From: Bacillota bacterium
GTDB taxonomy: Bacteria; Bacillota; Clostridia; Lachnospirales; Lachnospiraceae
Length of the DNA stretch: 64,000 nt
Reading direction: 5' to 3'
NCBI GenBank assembly: GCA_023439505.1
Contig: JAEXNR010000037.1
Location: forward strand, 62,001 to 126,000
The first letter of the stretch is position 1. Each line of letters begins with the position of its first letter. Under the pieces are notes generated by a model. That model searched no databases, had not been told where the DNA came from, and was given only the letters and a program-made list of their open reading frames with translations. This document shows positions 50,064-58,784 of this stretch, piece after piece. Both the position numbers and the translations under genes were made by a program.

Positions 50064-51023
50064 ATGTTGCAAGTAATAAAAGATCAGTACATGGATTATC
50101 ATACGTTTATCCATGAAATAACAAATCTTGTAGAAGGCAAGATGGGAAAAGGATATTCTGCAAGAGTGTATAAGATATTAAAGAATAATTCACTGGAACT
50201 GGACAGCCTGGTTGTTCTTAAGGAAAGCAAGAATTTTGCGCCGAATATTTATCTAATGCCATATTTTGAAGCATATTTGGAAGGAACTTCGCTATCTGAA
50301 CTGGCTGAGCGAATCTGTGGGTCCTGTGTGACCTCAGCTGTTCCAACAGACGACAATAATTTTACATTTGCTTTTTCAAGTATGAAACCCTATATTGTAC
50401 ACCGCTTGATTAACTATGAGAAGAACAGGAAATTACTTGATAGAATTCCTCATATACGTTATCTGGATCTGGCGGTTACTTACCATTGTCTTGTAAGAAA
50501 TGATGAGCAGGGTATCGGTACGATTCGGATTACCAATGATCATTTGGATGTTTGGGAAACAGACGTTAATGAAATCTCATTATTAGCGGGCAAGAATACA
50601 AGCAGAATATTTCCGGCAGAGATCAGATGTATGGATGAAGTCATCCGGGATCTGATCGGTGAAGGGGTGAGTGATATTGGAGAAGGACAGATATCGGGAT
50701 CCGGGATCCCTGATCAACAACTCAGCGGTGAGAAGAAAAGAAAGAGAATGTATATTCTGACAAATCAAAAGGGAATTAATGGCGCATCCTGTATGCTATA
50801 CGAACATGTGCTTAAACGCTTCTCCAGACAAATTCAGTCGGATTTTTATATTTTACCCAGTAGTATACATGAGATTATTCTGGTACCCTATCATAATAAA
50901 ATAAGCAAAGAAGCACTCTGCGACATGGTAAAAGAAGTTAATCTGACACAGGTGCTTCCGGAAGAAGTATTGTCAGATCAGGTTTATTTATATTCTGCTG
51001 ATCAGAATGCAATTATCATGTAG
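50064..51023 (+). CDS. DUF5688 family protein
   Basis: A 319-residue protein with the layout of DUF5688 proteins of Lachnospiraceae: GKMGKGYSARVYKILKNNSLELDSLVVL, IYLMPYFEAYLEGTSL, VHRLINYEKNRKLLDRIPHIRYLDLAVTYHCLV and, near the end, MYILTNQKGINGASCMLYEHVL, then FYILPSSIHEIILVPY. No signal or membrane part. Function unknown. ATG 50064 follows GGAGGA; the upstream frame is not needed. Confidence 0.75.
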   Translation: MLQVIKDQYMDYHTFIHEITNLVEGKMGKGYSARVYKILKNNSLELDSLVVLKESKNFAPNIYLMPYFEAYLEGTSLSELAERICGSCVTSAVPTDDNNFTFAFSSMKPYIVHRLINYEKNRKLLDRIPHIRYLDLAVTYHCLVRNDEQGIGTIRITNDHLDVWETDVNEISLLAGKNTSRIFPAEIRCMDEVIRDLIGEGVSDIGEGQISGSGIPDQQLSGEKKRKRMYILTNQKGINGASCMLYEHVLKRFSRQIQSDFYILPSSIHEIILVPYHNKISKEALCDMVKEVNLTQVLPEEVLSDQVYLYSADQNAIIM

Positions 51024-51115
51024 AATACCGTACTTTTTATTCTATTTCACTAAAAATACGGCGCAATTCTATACACTTTGTCAAAAAAATTCCTACTTTT
51101 ATCTAATATACTGTA

Positions 51116-51144
51116 TTGACATCGGCGGTAAAATATTTTATTAT
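51116..51144 (+). promoter_or_regulatory. sigma-A promoter of pyruvate:ferredoxin oxidoreductase gene
   Basis: TTGACA at 51116-51121, 17-base spacer, TATTAT at 51139-51144. It predicts an untranslated leader of about 200 bases. A TATAAT at 51223-51228 with a weak -35 could give a second start nearer the gene. Confidence 0.75.
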
Positions 51145-51290
51145 ACAGTTTGATTAATATTTAACAATAAGAAAATTGCAATGTTACATATATTTTCTGT
51201 TTTAAAAATTTCTATACTGTGTTATAATTATGAATCGACGAATAAAAACATAAATTGATTGAGTTCAATTTTGTTATACTTTAGGCGATT

Positions 51291-51324
51291 TGGTTTGTTT
51301 TATTGATGAAAGTCAATCAAACCA
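51291..51324 (+). promoter_or_regulatory. leader hairpin upstream of pyruvate:ferredoxin oxidoreductase
   Basis: TGGTTTG (51291-51297) pairs with CAAACCA (51318-51324), and inside it ATTGA (51302-51306) with TCAAT (51313-51317) around TGAAAG. The ribosome binding site AAGGAGG lies 13 bases after the hairpin. It may stabilise the mRNA or control translation; no known riboswitch was recognised. Confidence 0.5.
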
Positions 51325-51351
51325 GGTTAAAATTTTAAGGAGGACATTTCA

Positions 51352-54300
51352 ATGGCAAGGAAAATGAAAACAATGGATGGAAATAATGCAGCAGCACATG
51401 TGTCATATGCATTTACTGATGTTGCAGCGATCTATCCGATTACACCTAGCTCCGTTATGGCCGAAGTGACTGATAAATGGTCTACCGATGGCAGAAAAAA
51501 CATATTTGGGCAAGAAGTTAAGGTTGTTGAGATGCAGTCTGAAGCAGGTGCAGCAGGAACTGTACATGGTTCATTGGCGGCAGGTGCTTTAACAACAACA
51601 TTTACTGCATCACAAGGTTTGTTACTTATGATACCTAATATGTACAAAATAGCTGGTGAGTTATTACCGGGTGTTATCAATGTATCTGCCCGTGCTGTAG
51701 CTAGCCATGCATTATCCATATTTGGTGATCATTCAGATATTTATGCATGCCGTCAGACAGGTTTTGCATTACTTTGCAGCAGCAATCCCCAGGAAGTTAT
51801 GGATTTGGGTGCCGTTGCTCATTTATCAGCAATTAAGGGCAGAGTACCTTTCTTACATTTCTTTGACGGATTCAGAACATCCCATGAAATTCAGAAAATT
51901 GAAATATGGGATAATGATGATTTAAAAGATATGGTAGATCTTGATGCTGTAGATTCATTCCGCAACAATTCATTAAGTCCGGAACATCCCGTATTAAGAG
52001 GTTCCGCTCAAAACCCTGATGTCTTCTTCCAGGCAAGAGAAGCATGTAATACATATTATGAAGCTGTACCCGGCATTGTGGAAGAATACATGAATAAAGT
52101 TAATGCCAAAATCGGTACGGATTATAAATTATTCAACTACTATGGCGCAGCTGATGCTGAGCATGTAATTATTGCTATGGGTTCTGTTAGTGATACTACA
52201 GAGGAAACCATCGATTACCTGAATTCAAAGGGTGCTAAAGTTGGTCTTGTTAAAGTTCGTTTATATCGTCCTTTCAGCGCAAAGCATTTAGTTGAAGCAA
52301 TTCCTGCAACTGTAAAACAAATCTCTGTTTTAGATAGAACGAAGGAACCGGGATCACTTGGTGAGCCTCTTTACTTAGATGTTGTAACTGCATTAAAAGA
52401 TACACAGTTTGCCAATATTCCTGTATTCAATGGTCGTTATGGTTTGGGTTCCAAAAACACCACACCTGCTCAGATCATTGCAGTATATGAAAATACAGCA
52501 AAGAAGACCTTTACAATCGGTATTAAGGATGATGTTACTAATTTATCTCTTGATACAAAAGCAGCTCCTGAGACAACTCCGGAAGGAACCATCAGTTGTA
52601 AATTCTGGGGTCTTGGCGCCGACGGTACCGTAGGGGCAAATAAAAACTCCATCAAGATTATTGGTGATCATACCAGCATGTATGCTCAGGCTTATTTTGA
52701 CTATGACTCCAAGAAATCCGGTGGTGTTACGATGTCCCACTTAAGATTTGGTAAGAAGCCGATTAAGTCTACCTACCTGATTACTGAAGCAAACTTTGTA
52801 GCTTGTCACAATCCTTCCTATGTAAGAAAATACAATATGGTTCAGGAATTAAAGGACGGCGGTACTTTCCTTTTGAACTGTGGTTGGGATATGGAAGAAA
52901 TTGAGAAGCATTTACCTGGTCAGGTAAAACGCTATATGGCAGAACACAAGATTAAATTCTATACCATTGATGGTATCAGCATTGGTAAGGAAATCGGTCT
53001 TGGTGGTCGCATCAATACCATCCTTCAGGCAGCCTTCTTTAAGTTAGCAAACATTATTCCTGTTGATGAAGCAGTGAAGTATATGAAAGATGCTGCTACC
53101 GCATCATACAGCAAGAAGGGTGAAGCGATCGTAGCTATGAACCATGCAGCGATTGATCGTGGTATTACAAGCCTTAAGGAAGTAGAAGTTCCTGAAAGCT
53201 GGAAGAATGCCCAGGACGAAGAAATTCTTGTGAAGTTCAGCGATGGCAGAAAAGAAGTTGTTGATTTCGTTAACAATATTTTAACACCAGTGAATGCACA
53301 GCAGGGCAATGATTTGCCTGTGTCTGCATTCGTTAATGCAGCAGACGGTACGCTTCCTCAGGGTTCCTCCGCATATGAAAAACGTGGTATTGCTGTTGAT
53401 GTACCTACATGGCAGCCGGATAATTGTATTCAGTGTAATTTCTGTTCCTATGTTTGTCCTCATGCAGTTATCCGTCCTGTTGCAATGACAGCTGATGAAT
53501 CTGCAAAGGCTCCGGAGGGAATGAAGAAACTTCCTATGACAGGTGTTGCTGGAATGGAATTTGCTATGACTGTATCCGTACTTGACTGTACCGGATGTGG
53601 TTCCTGTGCTAATGTATGTCCTGGTAAGAAGGGCAATAAAGCACTTGTTATGCAGCCCCTTGAAACACAGCTGGCAGAACAGAAAATATTTGAATATGGT
53701 TTTGATTTAGAAGAGAAACCAGAAGTAGCAGATAAATTCAAGGATGTTACTGTTAAGGGAAGTCAGTTCAAACAGCCTTTACTTGAGTACTCGGGTGCTT
53801 GTGCAGGTTGCGGAGAGACTCCTTACGCAAAATTAGTAACCCAGTTATTTGGTGAGAGAATGTTCATCTCCAATGCTACCGGATGTTCTTCTATCTGGGG
53901 TGGTTCTATGCCTTCTACACCTTATACAGTAAATAAAGCAGGCAAGGGACCGGCTTGGGCTAACTCCTTGTTTGAAGATAATGCAGAATACGGTTATGGT
54001 ATGTATCTGGCACAGCAGACATTAAGAAGCAGAGCAAAAGATAAGATTGCAGCTCTTGCAGATAAGACTGAGAATGCTGAAGTTAAGGCAGCAGCTGAGA
54101 GATATCTTGCATCCTATGATAATGGTCGTGAGAACTCCGGTGCAACCAGTGCATTAATCAGAGCATTAGAAGCTTGCGGCTGTGAAGAAGGAAAAGAAAT
54201 TATTAAGGATAAAGATTTCTTGTCCAAAAAGTCACAGTGGATCTTCGGTGGAGACGGTTGGGCATATGATATCGGCTTCGGCGGTTTAGATCATGTTATT

Positions 54301-54894
54301 GCAAGTGGTCAGGATGTTAATATCTTAGTATTTGATACGGAGATCTATTCCAATACAGGCGGTCAGTCTTCCAAATCTACACCTACCGGTGCAATCGCTC
54401 AGTTTGCAGCTGCAGGTAAAGATGTGAAGAAGAAAGATTTAGCAGCGATCGCAATGAGTTATGGTTATGTATATGTTGCTCAGATTGCTATGGGTGCTGA
54501 TTACAATCAGACCATGAAGGCACTTGTTGAGGCTGAAAGCTACAACGGACCTTCCATCGTTATCGCATATGCTCCTTGTATCAGCCATGGTATCAAGGGT
54601 GGTATGTCAACTGCTCAGACAGAAGAGAAGAATGCGGTTTCCTCAGGATACTGGAACATGTTCCGTTTCGATCCTCGTTTAAAGGAAGAAGGAAAGAATC
54701 CTTTCGTATTAGATAGCAAAGCACCTACTACAAGCTATCAGGATTTCTTAAAGAACGAAGTTCGTTACAGTGCATTAAGCCGTCAGAATCCGGAAAGAGC
54801 AGAAAGATTATTTGCCGCTGCTGAAAAGAATGCTATGGAGAAATATGCACACTTACAGAGACTGGTAGATTTATATGCAAATGATAACGAATAA
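51352..54894 (+). CDS. nifJ: pyruvate:ferredoxin (flavodoxin) oxidoreductase
   Basis: A single-chain 1180-residue enzyme that oxidises pyruvate with CoA to acetyl-CoA and CO2, reducing ferredoxin. All modules are in order: N-terminal domain (MKTMDGNNAAAHVSYAFTDVAAIYPITPSS), the gamma-type CoA domain, two 4Fe-4S clusters CIQCNFCSYVCPHA and CTGCGSCANVCPG, a third-cluster CAGCGETPY segment, and the TPP site with GGDGWAYDIGFGG and the NTGGQSSKST loop. ATG 51352 has AAGGAGG. The main pyruvate-degrading enzyme of this fermenter, with its own long leader and strong terminator. Confidence 0.97.
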   Translation: MARKMKTMDGNNAAAHVSYAFTDVAAIYPITPSSVMAEVTDKWSTDGRKNIFGQEVKVVEMQSEAGAAGTVHGSLAAGALTTTFTASQGLLLMIPNMYKIAGELLPGVINVSARAVASHALSIFGDHSDIYACRQTGFALLCSSNPQEVMDLGAVAHLSAIKGRVPFLHFFDGFRTSHEIQKIEIWDNDDLKDMVDLDAVDSFRNNSLSPEHPVLRGSAQNPDVFFQAREACNTYYEAVPGIVEEYMNKVNAKIGTDYKLFNYYGAADAEHVIIAMGSVSDTTEETIDYLNSKGAKVGLVKVRLYRPFSAKHLVEAIPATVKQISVLDRTKEPGSLGEPLYLDVVTALKDTQFANIPVFNGRYGLGSKNTTPAQIIAVYENTAKKTFTIGIKDDVTNLSLDTKAAPETTPEGTISCKFWGLGADGTVGANKNSIKIIGDHTSMYAQAYFDYDSKKSGGVTMSHLRFGKKPIKSTYLITEANFVACHNPSYVRKYNMVQELKDGGTFLLNCGWDMEEIEKHLPGQVKRYMAEHKIKFYTIDGISIGKEIGLGGRINTILQAAFFKLANIIPVDEAVKYMKDAATASYSKKGEAIVAMNHAAIDRGITSLKEVEVPESWKNAQDEEILVKFSDGRKEVVDFVNNILTPVNAQQGNDLPVSAFVNAADGTLPQGSSAYEKRGIAVDVPTWQPDNCIQCNFCSYVCPHAVIRPVAMTADESAKAPEGMKKLPMTGVAGMEFAMTVSVLDCTGCGSCANVCPGKKGNKALVMQPLETQLAEQKIFEYGFDLEEKPEVADKFKDVTVKGSQFKQPLLEYSGACAGCGETPYAKLVTQLFGERMFISNATGCSSIWGGSMPSTPYTVNKAGKGPAWANSLFEDNAEYGYGMYLAQQTLRSRAKDKIAALADKTENAEVKAAAERYLASYDNGRENSGATSALIRALEACGCEEGKEIIKDKDFLSKKSQWIFGGDGWAYDIGFGGLDHVIASGQDVNILVFDTEIYSNTGGQSSKSTPTGAIAQFAAAGKDVKKKDLAAIAMSYGYVYVAQIAMGADYNQTMKALVEAESYNGPSIVIAYAPCISHGIKGGMSTAQTEEKNAVSSGYWNMFRFDPRLKEEGKNPFVLDSKAPTTSYQDFLKNEVRYSALSRQNPERAERLFAAAEKNAMEKYAHLQRLVDLYANDNE

Positions 54895-54946
54895 TTGATC
54901 AGTAAAACAAGATGAAATGGCGAGCCGCTTCATCTGACAAGAATAG

Positions 54947-54995
54947 AAAAGCTGTCTCACGATATATTTTATCTGGTGAGACAGCTTTTCTTTGC
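54947..54995 (+). terminator. terminator of pyruvate:ferredoxin oxidoreductase
   Basis: AAAAGCTGTCTCAC (54947-54960) is complementary to GTGAGACAGCTTTT (54976-54989), followed by CTTT. A further small hairpin (GATGAA/TTCATC, 54911-54934) lies between this and the stop. Confidence 0.92.
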
Positions 54996-55221
54996 AAGTC
55001 ATCATAAAAAACTGGTTAATTCCAATGGTTTCAAGCGTTTGATACAGATACAGGTTGACATCACTCCGGTAAATGTGTAAATATGTAATAGCTGGTTACT
55101 ATACCGTTGTATTGTCATAAGGCAGGGAGAGCCTGTCTTGATCAGCTTCCCTTAATTTATACGATGGATAGGAATATGTCCTTTTTGATCATAGAATGGA
55201 AAGGTATAATAGTAAAAATAA

Positions 55222-55413
55222 TTAAAAGAGTGGAGCGACAAAAGGAGTTTCTTCTGTCTTATCGTTTGCTTCATTGACTATGACTATGGTTGCCAGTGTA
55301 CTGGCCAGTTGGCTTAACACTGCGGCTAACAATGCAATTTCATCTTTTGTCATGCATTTGGATAATCCGCAGGCCAAAGCCGAAATTGTGGTTGCATATT
55401 CACAAGAATTCAT
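55222..55413 (-). CDS. DUF6774-like small protein
   Basis: A 63-residue protein (MNSCEYATTISALACGLSKC... then LAAVLSQLASTLATI) of the DUF6774 type seen across Lachnospiraceae: two Cys near the start and a hydrophobic C-terminal helix. Function unknown. ATG 55413 has GAGGTG; the longer frame from 55461 has no site. Stands alone between PFOR and the next minus-strand gene. Confidence 0.65.
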   Translation of the reverse strand: MNSCEYATTISALACGLSKCMTKDEIALLAAVLSQLASTLATIVIVNEANDKTEETPFVAPLF

Positions 55414-55507
55414 ACAGTTCACCTCAATAAAATATATGCATTCAAAATGATAAAGTTTCATGCAGGAATAAAGGTTCGTGGGATTAATTCAATTAGTCAG
55501 TTAACAA

Positions 55508-55569
55508 AAAAAGCAGGTTATATACCTGATGCAAAATAAAAAGCAGGTATCGCGATAGCGAAACCTGCA
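55508..55569 (-). terminator. two tandem terminators after minus-strand membrane protein
   Basis: Read on the minus strand, GCAGGT...ACCTGC with inner GC pairs (55543-55569) is followed by a T run, then a second stem CAGGT-ATATA-ACCTG plus C and T7 (55508-55529). Confidence 0.75.
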
Positions 55570-55600
55570 AGGTTAATCCGAATAATAATATGAATCGTAA

Positions 55601-55975
55601 CTACATCTGAACAACAGTAATCCAATAACATATAGCTGCAACAAACGCAAGTGGCGTCATAACATATTTTTCTTTTTTACTCTTAGAAAGTAAGTTCATA
55701 ATAGTGTTTAAAGACAAATAAGCGGCAAAAAATATACATATGTATTTTGTGATTTCCTGAGAAAACATGAATGGGAGAAATCCTCCTGCCTGTAAAATGA
55801 TCACCATAGCAAATATTTGAATTGCAATTGAGATCGCACCCATAATTCTAAACTTTCCCGGCAATATTTTATATTGCCCTCCCATTGTAAATTCACCCAA
55901 AGGCAATCCACATACTACAAGAACAGTCATAACTGCTATAACGAAAAATAATAACGCACCAATTAATGCATACAT
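55601..55975 (-). CDS. predicted membrane protein, four segments
   Basis: A 124-residue protein with four hydrophobic segments (ALIGALLFFVIAVMTVLVVCGLPLG, FRIMGAISIAIQIFAMVIIL, YICIFFAAYLSLNTIMNLLS, TPLAFVAAICYWITVV). The loop EFTMGGQYKILPGKFRI after the first segment is like small clostridial membrane proteins of unknown role. ATG 55975 has GGGGG upstream. Ended by two terminators. Confidence 0.75.
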   Translation of the reverse strand: MYALIGALLFFVIAVMTVLVVCGLPLGEFTMGGQYKILPGKFRIMGAISIAIQIFAMVIILQAGGFLPFMFSQEITKYICIFFAAYLSLNTIMNLLSKSKKEKYVMTPLAFVAAICYWITVVQM

Positions 55976-56023
55976 TGATTTCCCCCTTTATTAAGCAAGT
56001 TTTAAAGTTCTGATAATCCTTAA

Positions 56024-56096
56024 TGCACCTGACTGGATTTGAACCGGCGGCCTTTCGCTCCGGAGGCGAACGCTCTATCCACTGAGCTACAGGTGC
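56024..56096 (-). tRNA. tRNA-Arg(CCG)
   Basis: Cloverleaf on the minus strand: acceptor GCACCTG/CAGGTGC, D-stem GCTC/GAGC, anticodon stem TTCGC/GCGAA with loop CTCCGGA (anticodon CCG), T-arm GCCGG-TTCAAAT-CCAGT, discriminator A, CCA not encoded. There is one C-A mismatch in the T-stem (51-63). Confidence 0.92.
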
Positions 56097-56306
56097 AAAA
56101 TTATGAAATAAAGAAATTAGATTCCCTAGATAAATTATTATATACTAAATGAATAATAAAGTAAAGTAAGTTTTTTAATCTGTTTTATCAATTAATACAA
56201 TTTCAAATCCGAAGACATGAGAGCATTATTTTCAGAGATCCACGAAACAAGGTATCCACGATTACAGATACATTATAAGGTACATGACCTACATGACCTA
56301 TAGGAT

Positions 56307-56360
56307 CAAATACTTTGTAGAAACACCATGAAAGCCACGCATAGACATCTTTAACTGACT
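56307..56360 (-). mobile_element. transposase C-terminal relic, IS1595-like
   Basis: On the minus strand, SQLKMSMRGFHGVSTKYL reads like the conserved end of IS1595/ISXO2-type transposases (the family segment has Lys, Met, Arg, 'GV-x-TKYL'). Stops follow within five codons, and the rest of the gene is not found. A short decayed remnant only. Confidence 0.45.
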
Positions 56361-56395
56361 ATGGCAGCTTTGATATGTTGTTATTATAAAAATTT

Positions 56396-56565
56396 TTATC
56401 GGCAGACACGACCATTAGCAAATCTTTCTTTTGCAACAAAGCCCTCAATATTCAGAGTTTTAACAAAGGCAGGACTTAACAAGCATTGTTTTAAGATTTT
56501 CCTGCTCTGCAAGTGTCGGTTTACCGATAATATATAATGCGTTTTTACTAGTAGGCTTATCCGAT
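56396..56565 (-). pseudogene. decayed gene fragment, unidentified
   Basis: The minus strand shows DKPTSKNALYIIGKPTLAEQ followed by ENLKTMLVKS, then a frameshift, then VKTLNIEGFVAKERFANGRVCR to a stop at 56396-56398. The pieces are coherent protein sequence across a one-base shift, so this was a gene, but I cannot name it and no start codon is in frame. Confidence 0.45.
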
Positions 56566-56816
56566 CAACTCCTTTTAAGTACTATTACCATATGCTATTT
56601 ATCGTAAAAAATCAACCATATGTTGTGACATAGCCATGCAGAAATATAAGATAGAAATATAATACAGAAATATAAGCCAGAAAGATAAGACAAAGTGGTG
56701 GTGAAAAGGATGGACAGAAAAATAAGATAAAATAAAATATATTGTCATATGGAAGGAATAGAATGTAAATGTTACAAAAATATTAATAAATGTTACATAA
56801 AAATGAAATTATCTAG

Positions 56817-56845
56817 TTGATTTTTCAAATGATCTTTGTTAAAAT
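56817..56845 (+). promoter_or_regulatory. sigma-A promoter of secreted protein gene
   Basis: TTGATT at 56817-56822, 17-base spacer, TAAAAT at 56840-56845; 42 bases before the start codon. Confidence 0.75.
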
Positions 56846-56887
56846 GAAGTAAGATAGTTACCTTAACAATGATTTAGAGGAGAAATT

Positions 56888-57661
56888 ATGAAACTTAAAT
56901 ATAAAAAAATTATCATGTTGACAATTATGAGTACCATGGGCATCGGATTACTGACATTATCCATCAGCCACGATTCCCCCAAAGCACAGGAAAGTCTGAG
57001 CCCCGAAACCAATAAGGAAAGCGACTTATTTGTGAAGGACAATGAAGAAGCAGATATGAGTTTAAAAGCACAGGCTTCTTCTGATGATGAGATCACAACG
57101 CCGACACCATCACCGACACCGTCGCCCAGCCCGACACCGACTCCATTGCCCGTTTATGATATTAAGACGGATGGACATCCTAAGATTGATGCTTTGTTTA
57201 AGGATTATTTTGCTGCAAAGAATAGCTGCGATATTGATAAAATTAAGAGTATGTCCAGTGATCCTGCCAAAGTAATACCCTTGGAGCAATTACAAAGCCT
57301 GACGGAATTCATAGATGATTATCGTGACATCAAATGTTATGTTAAAAAAGGCTTCCTGGAGGGAACTTATATTGTTTATGCATATCATGAAATCAAGATA
57401 ACAGGTGTAAATACACCGGCACCTGGTCTTTCCAAATTCTATCTGATTACCGATGCCGACGGGAATCTGAAAATATTCTCCGGCGAGCTGGACGAACAAG
57501 TAAAGGATTATTATGATGCAAGAAATGATGATGCGGATGTGAAAGAGCTCATTGACATGACAAATAAAAAAGGTGAAGAAGCCAAGAAGAAAGATGAGGA
57601 TCTTCAGAAATTCTGGGAGGCTATGGATAAAACAGCAAGTGATAATCAGTTAACAGATTAG
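56888..57661 (+). CDS. secreted or anchored protein with Pro/Thr/Ser linker
   Basis: 257 residues: basic start and hydrophobic segment (KKIIMLTIMSTMGIGLLTLSI) acting as signal or anchor, a charged stretch, a low-complexity linker of TPTPSPTPSPSPTP type at about residues 70-90, then a folded domain of 150 residues (HPKIDALFKDYFAAKNSCDIDKIKSM, GTYIVYAYHEIKITG, FYLITDADGNLKIFSGE) that looks like an NTF2/SnoaL-type or Lachnospiraceae extracellular domain. A highly charged Glu/Lys tail follows. ATG 56888 has GGAGA upstream. Function unknown. Confidence 0.72.
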   Translation: MKLKYKKIIMLTIMSTMGIGLLTLSISHDSPKAQESLSPETNKESDLFVKDNEEADMSLKAQASSDDEITTPTPSPTPSPSPTPTPLPVYDIKTDGHPKIDALFKDYFAAKNSCDIDKIKSMSSDPAKVIPLEQLQSLTEFIDDYRDIKCYVKKGFLEGTYIVYAYHEIKITGVNTPAPGLSKFYLITDADGNLKIFSGELDEQVKDYYDARNDDADVKELIDMTNKKGEEAKKKDEDLQKFWEAMDKTASDNQLTD

Positions 57662-57708
57662 AGACTCGTATGTAAAATTGATAATTAAGATCTAAAAATT
57701 AATAGCAG

Positions 57709-57793
57709 AAGACCGGCAGAAATAGAATCTTTTCATGAATATGGAAAGTTACGCTTGTAAACAACAAGAAACTATTTGCTGTCGGTCTTTTTA
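57709..57793 (+). terminator. long-loop terminator after secreted protein gene
   Basis: AAGACCGGCAG pairs with CTGTCGGTCTT (one G-T), with a loop of about 59 bases, ending in TTTTTA. Confidence 0.6.
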
Positions 57794-57996
57794 TGTGATC
57801 TGCGGAGAATAATAACAGATGAGAGCTTTACTGTGTGTTTATAATATTATATAAAATGGATATGATGAGTAAAATAAGATTACAGCAGAGAGTGAATGGA
57901 TTTTTTTCAGAGGCAGAGGAAACAGTGGACTGGGATATTGAAATAAAGTATAATTACACATGCATAGATGGATATTAATAGGAAAGCAGGTAAGAC

Positions 57997-58746
57997 ATGG
58001 CGAAAAGAACGAAGCGATTGACCTCACAGGATATAGAAACTGAGGAAATCAGAATTAATAAATTTTTGAGCGAGGCGGGAATCTGTTCCAGAAGGGATGC
58101 GGATCGATTTGTTGCGGAAGGTAAGGTTACAATCAATGGGATTACGGCTCAGATGGGAACGAAAGTAAAGCCGGAGGACCAGGTTACTTATCTTGGAAAA
58201 CCGGTAAAGAAGGAAGAAAAGCTGGCCTTAATCGCTTTTAACAAGCCGGAAGGAATTGTTTGTACAACTGATCCCGGAGACCCCGGTAATATTATTGACT
58301 TTATACGATACGGTATGCGTATTTATCCAATTGGTCGATTGGATAAAGATTCCGAAGGATTAATCCTCTTAACCAATGACGGCAATATTGTGAATAAAAT
58401 TTTACGGGCAGAAAATCAACATGAGAAGGAATATATCGTGAAGGTAAACAAAGAGATCACGCCGGATTTTATTAAGAATATGGGTGCCGGCGTGCCGATC
58501 CTTGACAGAGTGACCAATCCGTGTGAGGTCTGGCAGGTTGATAAATATACGTTTCATATTATCCTCACCCAGGGATTAAACCGGCAGATCAGGAGAATGT
58601 GCGATCATTTCGGGTACCGTGTTGTAAACTTAAAGCGCATCAGAATTATGAACATACAATTGGGACGTTTAAAAACAGGGACTTATCGAAATGTAACGGA
58701 GCGGGAAATCGAGGAGCTGAATCAGTTGATTAAAAAGAGAAAATAA
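57997..58746 (+). CDS. rluF: 23S rRNA pseudouridine synthase RluF-type
   Basis: A 249-residue RsuA-family pseudouridine synthase, most like RluF (U2604 of 23S rRNA) by its start. An S4 RNA-binding domain (IRINKFLSEAGICSRRDADRFVAEGKVTING) is followed by the catalytic GRLDKDSEGLILLTNDG with the active Asp. ATG 57997 is used. It is 38 bases upstream of the ligA start codon and probably co-transcribed. Confidence 0.92.
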   Translation: MAKRTKRLTSQDIETEEIRINKFLSEAGICSRRDADRFVAEGKVTINGITAQMGTKVKPEDQVTYLGKPVKKEEKLALIAFNKPEGIVCTTDPGDPGNIIDFIRYGMRIYPIGRLDKDSEGLILLTNDGNIVNKILRAENQHEKEYIVKVNKEITPDFIKNMGAGVPILDRVTNPCEVWQVDKYTFHIILTQGLNRQIRRMCDHFGYRVVNLKRIRIMNIQLGRLKTGTYRNVTEREIEELNQLIKKRK

Positions 58747-58784
58747 AACCAGATATGACTAATAGATGGAAGGGAAACACAACC

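Larger units (their letters stand above)
56097..56816. other. 720-base gap of gene relics, no intact gene
   Basis: AT-rich, without a supported frame. Two decayed minus-strand fragments are described separately (56307-56360 and 56396-56565). The part from 56566 to 56816 is simple AT-rich sequence. Confidence 0.6.
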
